DNA of 64,000 bases from Betaproteobacteria bacterium (GCA_029863175.1 JAOTVX010000010.1:25387-89386), one strand, 5' to 3'. Shown: positions 33,416 through 44,653, counted from the stretch's first letter. Program-made: numbers and translations. The notes: a model not told the origin generated them from the letters alone.

Positions 33416-34678
33416 ATGGCCAAGAAAAACGCCTTTTACGCCCAGTCCGGCGGTGTCACCGCCACCATCAACGCCACCGCCTGCGGTGTAATCGAGACTG
33501 CACGCAAGCACCGCCGCCACATCGCTAAAGTCTACGCCGGCCGCGACGGAATCATCGGCGCGCTCACCGAAGACCTCATCGACACCTCAAAGGATTCGGT
33601 GGCGGCGATCCGTGCCCTGCGCCATACGCCGGGCGGCGCCTTCGGGTCGTGCCGCTACAAGCTGAAAAGCCTCGAAGAAAACCAGGCCCAGTACGAGCGC
33701 TTGATCGAAGTCTTCAAAGCGCACGACATCGGCTACTTCTTCTACAACGGGGGCAACGATTCGGCCGACACCTCGTACAAGGTCTCGCAGATCGCCGCCA
33801 AAATGGGCTACCCCCTTGTCTGCATCGGCATTCCCAAGACCGTGGACAACGATCTTGCTGTGACGGACTGCTGCCCAGGCTTCGGCTCCGTGGCCAAGTA
33901 CGTAGCGACCAGCATTCGCGAGGCTGGATTCGACGTCGCGTCGATGGCGCGCACGTCCACGCGCGTGTTCGTCCTGGAAGTGATGGGCCGGCACGCGGGC
34001 TGGATCACCGCTGCCTGCGGTCTCGCCGCGGAACAGGAAGGCGACGGGCCCCATATCCTGCTATTTCCCGAAATCCCGTTCGATCAGGACCGCTTCCTTG
34101 CAAAAGTGGATGACAGCATTCGCCGGCATGGCTACTGCACGATCGGCGTGTCGGAAGGGCTGCGCTGGCCCGACGGGAAGTTTTTGTCGGAATCGGGCCT
34201 GCGGGACGCCTTCGGCCACGCGCAGCTCGGCGGCGTCGCCCCGCTCATCGCGCAGCTGGTCCGCGACAAGCTCAAGCAAAAATACCACTGGGCTGTCGCC
34301 GACTACCTGCAGCGCTCGGCCCGCCACATCGCCTCGAAGACCGACGTATTGCAATCGTATGCGGTCGGAAAAACCGCCGTCGAGCTGGCCGTCAAGGGGC
34401 GCAGCGGGGTGATGCCGGTCATCGTGAGAAAGTCGGCCCGGCCGTACCGCTGGACGATCGGCGTGGCTGATCTGAAGGATATTGCCAACCACGAAAAAAT
34501 GATGCCGCGCGACTACATCACCGAGGATGGGTTTCACATCACGGCGAAGTGCCGGCAGTACCTGGCGCCACTGGTGCAAGGCGAGGATTATCCGCCGTAC
34601 CGAAACGGGCTACCGGCATACGCGAAGCTCAAGAACGCGCCGGTCCCGAAGAAACTCGCCACTGAATTCAAGATTTGA
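33416..34678 (+). CDS. pfp: Diphosphate-dependent 6-phosphofructokinase
   Basis: 420-residue PPi-type phosphofructokinase. It has YNGGNDSADTSYKVS, where ATP enzymes have GGDGS, and IPKTVDNDLAVTDCCPGFGS with the Lys that favours pyrophosphate, plus EVMGRHAGWITA. It catalyses the reversible step between fructose-6-phosphate and fructose-1,6-bisphosphate with PPi. The H+-pumping pyrophosphatase gene lies just downstream, so both ends of PPi metabolism are linked here. Confidence 0.94.
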   Translation: MAKKNAFYAQSGGVTATINATACGVIETARKHRRHIAKVYAGRDGIIGALTEDLIDTSKDSVAAIRALRHTPGGAFGSCRYKLKSLEENQAQYERLIEVFKAHDIGYFFYNGGNDSADTSYKVSQIAAKMGYPLVCIGIPKTVDNDLAVTDCCPGFGSVAKYVATSIREAGFDVASMARTSTRVFVLEVMGRHAGWITAACGLAAEQEGDGPHILLFPEIPFDQDRFLAKVDDSIRRHGYCTIGVSEGLRWPDGKFLSESGLRDAFGHAQLGGVAPLIAQLVRDKLKQKYHWAVADYLQRSARHIASKTDVLQSYAVGKTAVELAVKGRSGVMPVIVRKSARPYRWTIGVADLKDIANHEKMMPRDYITEDGFHITAKCRQYLAPLVQGEDYPPYRNGLPAYAKLKNAPVPKKLATEFKI

Positions 34679-34846
34679 ACCGCCAAGACGCCAAGAGCGC
34701 CAAGCAATCAGGATCGAAGACACGCAGGAGACGAAACAACGGAGCGCGATAGTCGCAGGAAGCTCGCTTTCTCGCGGGTCGCCGGAGAGGAGCTTCGGCC
34801 TTCTGGGTCAGTTGATTCTCTTGGCGTCCTTGGCGCCTTGGCGGTT
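34679..34846. repeat. 9-bp CGCCAAG inverted array after pfp
   Basis: Left arm CCGCCAAGA CGCCAAGAG CGCCAAG (34680-34704); right arm CTTGGCGTC CTTGGCGC CTTGGCGG (34820-34843). The loop of about 115 nt carries nothing recognisable. It starts right at the pfp stop. Confidence 0.8.
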
Positions 34847-34857
34847 GCACTGAGAAA

Positions 34858-35085
34858 ATGACACTCGAACGAGCGCGAGAACGGCTCAAAGTGCAGGCCG
34901 GTTGCGGTGGGTCTTACAACGCGAACTCCGCGAAACTGATTCTCTCGGAGGTCACGAAGAAGCACGGCCAGCGGGCGGTGGATGGGCTGGTCGTCGAGCT
35001 CGCGCTCGACCGGATATTCGGGATCAGGCCCGGCACACGCTTCGAGCGCGGCCTGGCGCTAGATCCCGCGAAAGACGGAAACTGA
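34858..35085 (+). CDS. Conserved-looking 75-residue protein between pfp and hppA
   Basis: Begins [18 protein letters not shown] and continues with an acidic/basic helix pattern ([29 protein letters not shown]). No signal peptide or membrane segment. Codon use matches the neighbours and it fits between an array and hppA with 26 bp to the next start, so it is likely real and co-transcribed with hppA. I cannot assign a function. Confidence 0.65.
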   Translation: MTLERARERLKVQAGCGGSYNANSAKLILSEVTKKHGQRAVDGLVVELALDRIFGIRPGTRFERGLALDPAKDGN

Positions 35086-35111
35086 ATAACTTTGTTACCA
35101 AAGGGGATCTC

Positions 35112-37184
<2,073 letters not shown>

Positions 37185-37193
37185 AAACCACTA

Positions 37194-37296
37194 GCCACAG
37201 AGAGCACAGAGAACACAGAGAGTGAAGGGCCAAGAGAATTCATGCTTGTTGTCTGTTGTTATATTCTTCTCTGTGAACTCTGTGTCCTCTGTGGCT
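37194..37296. repeat. 9-bp CACAGAGA inverted array after hppA
   Basis: Left arm CCACAGAGA GCACAGAGA ACACAGAGA (37195-37221); right arm TCTCTGTGA ACTCTGTGT CCTCTGTGG (37268-37294). Arms are nearly perfect complements. The right arm ends about 10 nt before the next start codon. Confidence 0.85.
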
Positions 37297-37303
37297 CAAG
37301 GTT

Positions 37304-37831
37304 TTGGCCGTGAAATATAGCTTCGAGGATCGCAAAGTCGTCTGCAAGGGCGACTACTGGATCGCGCCAAACGCGACGGTGATCGGCTCGGTGGTGCTAG
37401 AGAACAACGCCAGCGTCTGGTTTAATTGCGTGGTGCGCGGCGATAACGACACCGTTACCCTCGGTGAGAACTCCCAGCTCCAGGACAACTGCGTGCTGCA
37501 TGTCGATCCGGGGTTCCCGATAACGATCGGCAGGAACGTCAGCGTCGGCCACATGGCGATGCTGCACGGCTGCACCGTCGGGGATGGAACGCTGATCGGC
37601 ATCAAGGCGGTGATTCTCAACGGCGCCAGGATCGGCAGGAACTGCCTGATCGGGGCCAACTCCCTGATTGCCGAGGGCAAGGAAATTCCGGACGGCTCGC
37701 TGGTAATCGGATCGCCTGGGAAGGTGGTCCGGCAGCTATCGGAAGAGGAAATCCGGAGAATCAAATCGGCCGCCGACCATTATGTGCAGAAATTCAGGCG
37801 CTACCGGACGGATTTCAAAACCGATGAATAA
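37304..37831 (+). CDS. Gamma-carbonic anhydrase-like hexapeptide-repeat protein
   Basis: 175-residue left-handed beta-helix protein of the YrdA/gamma-CA group. Hexapeptide turns run through [18 protein letters not shown] to [19 protein letters not shown], followed by a C-terminal helix. Probable zinc ligands are the His in CVLHVDPG and the two in [10 protein letters not shown]. Many relatives lack measurable anhydrase activity, so the reaction is uncertain. Start is TTG at 37304 or GTG at 37310. Confidence 0.9.
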   Translation: MAVKYSFEDRKVVCKGDYWIAPNATVIGSVVLENNASVWFNCVVRGDNDTVTLGENSQLQDNCVLHVDPGFPITIGRNVSVGHMAMLHGCTVGDGTLIGIKAVILNGARIGRNCLIGANSLIAEGKEIPDGSLVIGSPGKVVRQLSEEEIRRIKSAADHYVQKFRRYRTDFKTDE

Positions 37832-37889
37832 ACACGGCTTCAGGATCCGCACCCCCACCGGCATGATCGTCGAGAACCTACGCGAAAGG

Positions 37890-39383
37890 TTATCCCGGTT
37901 GGGCCCATTGCTTCGCCCGCTCGACGGCGCGGTGCCATCCGGCCAGCAAGTCCGCAGCCTGTGACCGGTCCATCGTGGGTTCGAAGACGCGCTCCGCTTG
38001 CCACTGGGTGTCGAGGTCGGCGGGACTCTTCCAAAACCCGACGCCGAGCCCCGCGAGGTAGGCCGCCCCCAAGGCGGTGGTTTCCTGAACGCGCGGCCGC
38101 ACGACCGGCACGCCTATCACGTCCGCCTGAAATTGCATGAGCGCGTCGTTTCGGGCCGCGCCGCCGTCCACCCGCAACTCGCTCAGCCGCAGGCCCGAGT
38201 CGCCTTCCATCGCACGCAGGACATCTGCTGTCTGATATGCGATGCCTTCGAGCGCCGCGCGCGCCAGGTGCCCCGCACCCGTGCCTCTTGTCAGGCCCAG
38301 AATCGCGCCTCGGGCGTACGGATCCCAGTGGGGGCTGCCCAGCCCCGCAAAGGCCGGAACAAAATAGACGCCGCCGTTGTCGGCCACGCTGCGCGCGAGG
38401 GCCTCGATCTCATCGGCCGAACGGATAATGCCGAGACCGTCGCGCAGCCACTGCACGACTGCGCCAGCGATAAAAACGCTGCCTTCGAGCGCGTACTCGC
38501 GCTCCCGTCCGCCGGGGCACACCGCCGTGGTCACCAGCTTCGAGCGTGACCGGATCAGCTCGCGCCCGGTGTGCATCAGCATGAAGCAACCGGTTCCATA
38601 GGTGTTTTTGACCATTCCCGGGGTGACGCAGCGCTGGCCAAACAACGCCGCCTGCTGGTCGCCCGCGATGCCGGCCACGGGAATCGCCCCTGCAAAAAGA
38701 TCGCCAGTGGTCTCGGCCACAACACCGCTCGAAGGACCCACTTCGGGCAGCATGCTTCGCGGCACGCCGAGCAACCCCAGGAACTCCTCGTCCCACCGCC
38801 CTTCGCGAATGTCGTAGAGCAGCGTGCGCGAGGCATTGGTTGCATCTGTCACGTGTACCGCCCCGCCCGAGAGCTTCCAGATGAGCCACGAGTCCACCGT
38901 GCCAAAAGCCAACTCGCCCGCATCGGCTCGCGCACGCGCCCCTGGCACGTTGTCCAGTATCCACGCGATCTTTGTCCCGGAAAAATACGCGTCGATGACG
39001 AGGCCGGTCTTCTCCATGAACCGCGGCTCGAGCCCCCGCGCCTTAAGCGTGTCGCACAGACCGGCCGTGCGTCGGTCCTGCCAAACAATTGCATTACAGA
39101 TCGGCGCGCCCGTTGCGCGATCCCACACCACGGTGGTTTCGCGCTGGTTGGCAATCCCGATCGCGGCGATATCAGCGGCGCCCGCTCCGGCGCGTGCAAG
39201 CGCTTCGGCCGCGACAGCGGCTTGCGTCGTCCAGATCTCGCCCGGATCGTGTTCCACCCAACCGGGCTGCGGAAAAATCTGCGTGAACTCCTTGTGCGCG
39301 ACCGCCTTGATGCCACCATCATAATCGAAGACGATGGCACGAGAACTGGTGGTGCCCTGGTCAAGTGCGAGTACGAAGCTCAT
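37890..39383 (-). CDS. glpK: Glycerol kinase
   Basis: 497-residue FGGY kinase that phosphorylates glycerol. N-terminal [17 protein letters not shown], then [36 protein letters not shown] and KNTYGTGCF, and [21 protein letters not shown] are all glpK signatures. No glpF, glpD or regulator lies nearby. Its 3' end faces the gamma-CA gene, 58 bp apart. Confidence 0.97.
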   Translation of the reverse strand: MSFVLALDQGTTSSRAIVFDYDGGIKAVAHKEFTQIFPQPGWVEHDPGEIWTTQAAVAAEALARAGAGAADIAAIGIANQRETTVVWDRATGAPICNAIVWQDRRTAGLCDTLKARGLEPRFMEKTGLVIDAYFSGTKIAWILDNVPGARARADAGELAFGTVDSWLIWKLSGGAVHVTDATNASRTLLYDIREGRWDEEFLGLLGVPRSMLPEVGPSSGVVAETTGDLFAGAIPVAGIAGDQQAALFGQRCVTPGMVKNTYGTGCFMLMHTGRELIRSRSKLVTTAVCPGGREREYALEGSVFIAGAVVQWLRDGLGIIRSADEIEALARSVADNGGVYFVPAFAGLGSPHWDPYARGAILGLTRGTGAGHLARAALEGIAYQTADVLRAMEGDSGLRLSELRVDGGAARNDALMQFQADVIGVPVVRPRVQETTALGAAYLAGLGVGFWKSPADLDTQWQAERVFEPTMDRSQAADLLAGWHRAVERAKQWAQPG

Positions 39384-39536
39384 GTGCCACAGTTCACACC
39401 CGATGACGGGTCAGTCCAAGGTAACGCGCGGCTTTCGCAAGGGGACGCAATGCAACAATACCGCTAAATTAAGCTGTTATGGCGCGACGTTTTGGTTTAT
39501 TCTTAGCGCCGGGGAAAAGGTCCCGGGAGAAATAGT

Positions 39537-39677
39537 ATGGGTTTTTACGCCTTCTACGTCATCGCCATCGTAATACTCGTTCTGCATTTCACAGGCTGGC
39601 TCAAGCGGAATAACCTCGAATGGCTGGTGCTGGTTCTCGCTGTTGCCACCTTTCCCGCCGTCATCTTCCTGAAATAG
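39537..39677 (+). CDS. Small two-helix membrane protein, 46 residues
   Basis: Starts MGFYAFYVIAIVILVLHFTG (first helix, residues 3-19), a short polar turn WLKRNNLEW, and a second helix (30-45, LVLVLAVATFPAVIFL) ending in Lys. GGGAGA lies 6 nt before the ATG and codon use is GC3-rich. It is independent between divergent glpK and convergent TauE-like genes. No family recognised; a hairpin membrane microprotein is the best description. Confidence 0.6.
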   Translation: MGFYAFYVIAIVILVLHFTGWLKRNNLEWLVLVLAVATFPAVIFLK

Positions 39678-39759
39678 ACTCGCCCCCGGGATTTCTCAGG
39701 GACGCGGAAGCGCCCGGCGCCTCGCCGGTCATGTCCCGCTCCCGCCACACCACGTCGCT

Positions 39760-40512
39760 TTACTTCAGTATCAGCATTACACCCGTTAGCGCGAGCAGCG
39801 CCGACAACACCTTGGAGAAAGTGTCCTGGCTGATACGGTTGCCGATGCGCTCACCGACATAGGTTCCGGCCCACATCATCGGCAGCAACAGCAGGCAAAG
39901 CAGCAAGGTCCCCATCGTGTAGTAGCCCGCCGCGCCGTAGCCGGCCATGCGGGCCACCATTTCGACCAGCCAGACCACGGCCACCGTGGCGCGAAATGGC
40001 TGGCGCCCCACGCCGCGCATGTGCAGGTAGATGACGACGAGCGTGCCGCCGCCGCCCGAAAAGATCGTGTCGATAACTGCTCCGACGAAGCCGACTGGAA
40101 ACGCCCAGCGCTGGGAGCAGTTGACCTGGGGCAACCCAAGGATCTGCACCGCCGTCGCGTAACTGGCGTAGGCAATCAGCAGCCCCCCAAGCAGCTTGAG
40201 AAGCATCTGGTTGTCGAGTTGTTGCAACAACACGATGCCGACTACGACCCCCAGAAGCGTGGGCAGGATCAGCCGCCGCAATTCATCTCGCACGACAGCC
40301 TTCCAATCGCGGATGCTGATGAAAACGAACAGGGTCAGCACCAGAATCGAGAACATCGGTACGGCCGTGTGCACCGGCATCACGAACGCAAGCAGCGGTA
40401 TTCCGACCATCCCGGCGCCGAATCCCGACATGCCGCGGATCGAGAAAGCAGTGAAAACCATGATCGCCGCGAGCGCCAGCTCGGGCGGCCCGAGCCCGGC
40501 AGGCAGCGCCAT
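39760..40512 (-). CDS. TauE/SafE family sulfite/organic anion exporter-like protein, full length
   Basis: 250 residues, about eight helices in two repeats. The first repeat shows FTAFSIRGMSGFGAGMVGIPLLAFVMP, the second GAVIDTIFSGGGGTLVVIYLHMRG, both with the G-x-GGG-x pattern of the family. Members export sulfite, sulfoacetate or other small anions. Its start ATG overlaps the upstream gene's stop (TGATG), so the two are translated together. Confidence 0.85.
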   Translation of the reverse strand: MALPAGLGPPELALAAIMVFTAFSIRGMSGFGAGMVGIPLLAFVMPVHTAVPMFSILVLTLFVFISIRDWKAVVRDELRRLILPTLLGVVVGIVLLQQLDNQMLLKLLGGLLIAYASYATAVQILGLPQVNCSQRWAFPVGFVGAVIDTIFSGGGGTLVVIYLHMRGVGRQPFRATVAVVWLVEMVARMAGYGAAGYYTMGTLLLCLLLLPMMWAGTYVGERIGNRISQDTFSKVLSALLALTGVMLILK

Positions 40513-40883
40513 CACTTGAAGACGAGGCCAGTGCCGATTGCCATCAGCAGCACGCCGACACCCAGATTGAAGCGGCGCTGGTCGATACGGGCCGCGAGAT
40601 AGTGCCCGAGCCGGGCGCCAATCAACACCCCGAGCAGGGTGAAAGGCATGAGCCTTGCGATCTCGCGCCAAGCGATCTTGCTCCAGTCCTGCAGCCAATG
40701 CACGATGGATGAGACGACAGTGAGCACGGTCACGGCCGGCACCACGATCGTGATCGGCATCAACAGCGTCAGCAGCGGCACCGCAACGGTCTGGCCGCCG
40801 AAGCCGGCGGTTCCGCGCACGGCGTACGCGGCCATCAGGGCGACGGCGGCGGCGATCAGTTCGAGCGGGCCAAGCGCGTCCAC
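40512..40883 (-). CDS. Half-size TauE/SafE-type membrane protein
   Basis: 123 residues, four helices, equal to one repeat of the family. It carries AAYAVRGTAGFGGQTVAVPLLTLLMP, which aligns with RGMSGFGAGMVGIPLLAFVMP of the next gene. The start is a GTG at 40883 and there is no strong ribosome site. It may pair with the full-length neighbour or form a dual-topology dimer. Alternatively it is a truncated paralogue; its intact frame and coupling argue for function. Confidence 0.72.
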   Translation of the reverse strand: MDALGPLELIAAAVALMAAYAVRGTAGFGGQTVAVPLLTLLMPITIVVPAVTVLTVVSSIVHWLQDWSKIAWREIARLMPFTLLGVLIGARLGHYLAARIDQRRFNLGVGVLLMAIGTGLVFK

Positions 40884-40931
40884 AGCCTGCGATACTCCAT
40901 CCTGTTTCCTTCCGTGAGCCGGCGCAGCGCG

Positions 40932-42167
40932 TCAGTCCGCCATGGCGCGCGCCGGGCGCGTGAGGGCGAACGCGGTCGCAAGAAACGCGCACCCGCTGGC
41001 GCCGACCAGGACGAGCAACCAGAACGTTCCGGTATAACTGCCAACGAGCTTGTAGGTCAGCGCGAACACGGCCGGGCCGAACAAAACGCCCCCGAAGTTC
41101 CACACCATCGCGCCGCCAACCGCGGGGCTGACTTGACCCGGCGGCGCGAGCCGTGCGGCCTCCGCGATGAAGATTCCGTTCCAGGCAACGCCAGTGGCAC
41201 CGAATACCACGAACAGGAGTATCAGCGCCCAGGCTGGCCAGGCGCCCGAGAGGAGCGTTAACACGATGCAGCAAATCACCATGACGAGGCCGAGCACCAC
41301 CAGCACGAGCAGGCTGTCGCCCGCCGAGTCGGCAACCCAGCCCCACAGGATCCGAGCCGTAACGCCTGCCGCAAACACGAGTGAAAGCAGAAATCCCGCC
41401 GCGACCAGGCTGTAGCCTATTTCCTGGACCAGCATGGTGACGCCAAAGGTGGCGAAACACAGTTGCACGAAGGCGAAGCAGAAGGACATGAGCGAGAGCC
41501 AGCGCAGCGCCGGGTAACGCCAGACGAGACCGACGCCGGCCAGCAGGCCGCGCCGATCGGCCGCGAGGGCTCTCCTGTCGTCATCCCACGCCGCGCGCTG
41601 TGGCTGAATCGCTGCCGCTGTCGCCAGCGAGGCCATCACGACCACGCCCAGCGCCCATCTCCAGCCCAACGCGATTGTCACCGCCGGCGCGATCGCCCCC
41701 ATCAACGCCCAGCCCAGCGGAATGCCCGTCTGCTTGATCGAGAAGATCAGGTTCCGGTTCTCCGGCGGACTGAACCGGAACAAGAGGTGGGCGGATGCGG
41801 GTTGCATCACGCTCAACGACAATCCCAGCAAGATCGAGCCGGCGAGCAGCGCCGCGAAGCTGGCCGTCATCGCCAGCAGCAACCCCAGCACCGTGGTAAT
41901 GAGCCCGACCTGCATGGCGCGACACGCGCCCCAGCGCGGAACGAGGTTTCCCATAAACGGGGAACCCGCCATCGCAGTGCCGTAGATCAGGCTCACCTGG
42001 TAGCCGACCAGCGAAGGCTCCACGCCCAGGTTGACCGCCAGAGCGGGCGCAATTACCGGAAATGCCGAACTGCCCATGACCGCGGCGACCTGGGCGGCCG
42101 TCGTCGCCGCAACGACGGCAATGACCGTGGATCGGGAAACGGCACTCGAGAGGGGTTCCGTGTTCAC
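40932..42167 (-). CDS. MFS transporter (second of a tandem pair)
   Basis: 411 residues, twelve predicted helices. The start GTG at 42167 overlaps the stop of the upstream MFS gene by 4 bp (GTGA). Landmarks include MQPASAHLLFRFSPPENRNLIFSIKQTGIPLG between helices 4 and 5, nearly the same as in the partner, and the conserved ILWGWVADSAGD loop. Substrate unknown. Confidence 0.88.
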   Translation of the reverse strand: MNTEPLSSAVSRSTVIAVVAATTAAQVAAVMGSSAFPVIAPALAVNLGVEPSLVGYQVSLIYGTAMAGSPFMGNLVPRWGACRAMQVGLITTVLGLLLAMTASFAALLAGSILLGLSLSVMQPASAHLLFRFSPPENRNLIFSIKQTGIPLGWALMGAIAPAVTIALGWRWALGVVVMASLATAAAIQPQRAAWDDDRRALAADRRGLLAGVGLVWRYPALRWLSLMSFCFAFVQLCFATFGVTMLVQEIGYSLVAAGFLLSLVFAAGVTARILWGWVADSAGDSLLVLVVLGLVMVICCIVLTLLSGAWPAWALILLFVVFGATGVAWNGIFIAEAARLAPPGQVSPAVGGAMVWNFGGVLFGPAVFALTYKLVGSYTGTFWLLVLVGASGCAFLATAFALTRPARAMAD

Positions 42168-43408
42168 GCCGACCGCCCACCTGTCGCATCGGTCCGGCCT
42201 GCAAGCCACAGCAGCCCAAGCGTAAGGATCCCCATCACGATCATGATGCCAAACGTGGCGCTGTAGGTGCCGATCACGTCGTACGCAATGGCAAACGCGG
42301 ACGGTCCGATCAGCGAGCCGGAAAAGACGAAGAACGCCGTGCCGCCCGCGACCATGCTCGTCATACCCGGCGGGCTCAAGCGCGCACACTCCGCGTGGAA
42401 AACGCCGTTCCAGCCCACCGTGGCAGCCCCGAGCACCAAAAACAGCAAATAGACGAGCGGCCGCGGCCAGCCGGGCTCGAGCATGACAAGCACAGCCGAT
42501 GAGACGATGACGAGCGCGCAAATGAGCTTGAGCACCGCGAGTCCGCTTTTCCAGCGATCGGCGAGCCAGCCCCACGGCACCCGCGTTGCGGCACCGCCGA
42601 TCTGCACGACAGAGAGCATGATGCCTGCCTCGACCAATCCATAATCGGCCTCGGCAACCAGATAGAGCACCGTGAACGTCAGCATGATGCGTTGCACGCT
42701 GGAAAACAGCACCGAGGCAAGCGAAATCCAGCGCAGGGACACCTGGCGCAACACCAGTGGCACCCCGCCCCATGCTTCCACGCGGGCGCCTGCGGTGAGA
42801 TGACGGTCATCGTCCCACGTCTCGCGGTAGGGGCGGACCATCAGCATCACCGCCACTGCTACTGCGGCGATCGTGGCCAGTGACCACTGCCAGCCGACAG
42901 AAACTGCCAGCGCTGGCGCGATGAGCGCAATCAGCACACCGCCGACCGGCACACCGGTCTGCTTGATCGAGAACATCAGGTTGCGCCGCTCTGGCGCGGT
43001 ATACCGCACGAGCAAATGCGCCGCCGCCGGGGGCGCAATGCCGGTGCCAATCCCCGCGATAACCGACCCGAGTGCGATGACGGCGACGTGAGGCACCGCG
43101 AACAGTGAGACGCCGATGGCGCTCAGCGCCATGCTCGCTTGCGTCGTCGAGCCGGCGCCCCAGCGCAGCACCGCGTTGCCGCCGTAGATCGAAGCCACCA
43201 TGGCCACGCCCCACGTCAAGCTCGCCTGGTAGCCGATCAGCACAGGACTCACCTGCAACGTATCGGCCACTTTGGGCGCAATCGTCGCGAGCACAATGCC
43301 CGCTGTCGCGGCAACCAGTTGCGCCGTGGTGACAACGAGCACGACGAACCAGGGTGCAGAATCTCGTGGCGCGGGCACTGACATCGGGTTCCGAATGGCA
43401 ACGCGCAT
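42164..43408 (-). CDS. MFS transporter (first of a tandem pair)
   Basis: 414 residues, twelve helices. It has PPAAAHLLVRYTAPERRNLMFSIKQTGVPVG and RVPWGWLADRWKSG, matching the following gene, so the pair arose by duplication. The start at 43408 (MRVAIRNPMSVP) puts the first helix at about residue 20; the frame is open further upstream into the neighbouring promoter. It diverges from the MDR oxidoreductase gene. Confidence 0.88.
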   Translation of the reverse strand: MRVAIRNPMSVPAPRDSAPWFVVLVVTTAQLVAATAGIVLATIAPKVADTLQVSPVLIGYQASLTWGVAMVASIYGGNAVLRWGAGSTTQASMALSAIGVSLFAVPHVAVIALGSVIAGIGTGIAPPAAAHLLVRYTAPERRNLMFSIKQTGVPVGGVLIALIAPALAVSVGWQWSLATIAAVAVAVMLMVRPYRETWDDDRHLTAGARVEAWGGVPLVLRQVSLRWISLASVLFSSVQRIMLTFTVLYLVAEADYGLVEAGIMLSVVQIGGAATRVPWGWLADRWKSGLAVLKLICALVIVSSAVLVMLEPGWPRPLVYLLFLVLGAATVGWNGVFHAECARLSPPGMTSMVAGGTAFFVFSGSLIGPSAFAIAYDVIGTYSATFGIMIVMGILTLGLLWLAGRTDATGGRSA

Positions 43409-43480
43409 GGTAACAGTGAAAGTGACGCATTGTTCCCGCGCGTCCAAAGTGTGGTCGGCCCCGATGCGCCGGCTGCTCTT

Positions 43481-43509
43481 TTGACATGTCATGGCCGTGT
43501 TCGTAGAAT
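43481..43509 (+). promoter_or_regulatory. Sigma-70 promoter for the MDR oxidoreductase gene
   Basis: TTGACA (43481-43486), 17-bp spacer, TAGAAT (43504-43509). This is the best housekeeping promoter match in the window. Expected start is near 43516, giving a leader of about 28 nt with AAAGGAA before the ATG at 43544. Confidence 0.7.
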
Positions 43510-43543
43510 TTCCAGCGCAGTACGGCCCAATGAAAGGAACACG

Positions 43544-44548
43544 ATGAAAGCAGTCGTATTGCAGCAGCATGGCGGCCTCGAGCAGCTAAAGTGTGTCCCC
43601 GACTTCCCGGACCCGATCGTGCAAAACGGCCACGTCGTGATCCGCGTGAGGGCAACATCCTTCAACTACCACGATGTCTTCACGGTGCGCGGCATGCCGG
43701 GAATCAAGGTACCGCTGCCCATCATCATCGGCCTCGACATGGCAGGTGAGATCCTCGAGATCGGTCTTGGCGTGAGCGGTTGGAAACCCGGTGACCGGGT
43801 GCTCGTCAATCCGCTCAACCGCAAGAAGGGCCTGATGGGCGAAATGATGCACGGCGGACTCGCGGAGAAGTGCCTGGTGGCGGAGCACCAGCTCATCCGC
43901 ATGCCGGACGGCGTCACCTTCGAGGATGCCGCCTCGTTGCCTGTTGCCTATGGCACGGCGCACCGCATGATCATCACGCACAAGACCATCAAGGGCGGGG
44001 ATAAGGTGCTCGTCCTCGGAGCCAGCGGCGGGGTCGGCACGGGCTGCGTGATCCTCGCCAAGATGCTGGGCGCTGAGGTGATCGCGTGCGCGAGCAGCGA
44101 GGACAAGATCAAGCGTCTCAAGGATCTCGGCGCAGACCATGTCATCAATTACAAGGCGACTGATTTCTCCAAGTGGGCAGTCGAAAAATACGGCAAGCCG
44201 CAGCGGCGCACCTACGAAGGCGGCGTAGACGTGGTCATCAATTTCACGGGCGGCGACACCTGGCATCCCACTCTGCGGTGCGTCAAGCGCGGCGGCAAGA
44301 TCTTGGTCTGTGGCGCGACCGCCGGCTACGACCCGAAAGAGGATCTGCGCTACATCTGGAGCTTCGAGCTGCAAGTGATCGGCTCGAACAGTTTCTACGA
44401 CGAAAACCTGCAAGCGCTCATGGAGCTCATACAGGAAGGCAGGATGAAGCCGGTCATCGACAAGATGCTGCCGCTCGAGCAGGCGGCGGAAGGCCTCCGG
44501 CTGATCGAGACGCGCGAAGTCTTTGGAAAGGTCGTCGTCACGCCGTGA
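43544..44548 (+). CDS. Zinc-independent MDR family oxidoreductase (quinone reductase-like)
   Basis: 334 residues, medium-chain dehydrogenase/reductase fold. GroES-like N-terminal half, then a Rossmann domain with VLVLGASGGVGTGCVILAKMLG. The catalytic zinc Cys is replaced (TSFNYHDVFTVRG), and the structural-zinc Cys cluster is absent, so it should be an NADPH-dependent enone or quinone reductase. The last residues and stop sit in a perfect palindrome (44531-44555). Confidence 0.88.
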   Translation: MKAVVLQQHGGLEQLKCVPDFPDPIVQNGHVVIRVRATSFNYHDVFTVRGMPGIKVPLPIIIGLDMAGEILEIGLGVSGWKPGDRVLVNPLNRKKGLMGEMMHGGLAEKCLVAEHQLIRMPDGVTFEDAASLPVAYGTAHRMIITHKTIKGGDKVLVLGASGGVGTGCVILAKMLGAEVIACASSEDKIKRLKDLGADHVINYKATDFSKWAVEKYGKPQRRTYEGGVDVVINFTGGDTWHPTLRCVKRGGKILVCGATAGYDPKEDLRYIWSFELQVIGSNSFYDENLQALMELIQEGRMKPVIDKMLPLEQAAEGLRLIETREVFGKVVVTP

Positions 44549-44555
44549 CGACGAC
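44531..44555. repeat. Perfect 11-bp snap-back palindrome over the MDR gene stop codon
   Basis: GTCGTCGTCAC (44531-44541), loop GCC, GTGACGACGAC (44545-44555); stop TGA at 44546-44548. A heptad array starts at 44556. Same geometry (11-bp stem, 3-nt loop, stop codon at the loop edge, array 1-3 nt after) as at mutL. Confidence 0.9.
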
Positions 44556-44636
44556 GGGTGACGAGTGATGAGTGATGAGTGATGGGTGATGGGCAAGTGC
44601 GAAAAGCGAGGAGCGCATTACTCATTACCCATTACC
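44556..44636. repeat. Heptad inverted array after the MDR gene
   Basis: Left arm GGGTGAC GAGTGAT GAGTGAT GAGTGAT GGGTGAT (44556-44590); right arm CATTACT CATTACC CATTACC (44616-44636). The right arm ends 17 nt before the acyl-CoA ligase start. Confidence 0.85.
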
Positions 44637-44653
44637 GGTTCCGGAAATCGTAG

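Noticed and set aside
34902..35111. N-terminal extension of HppA
   Set aside because: It overlaps the small gene at 34858-35085 in another frame and is Arg-rich; the family start at 35112 is supported by the first membrane helix.
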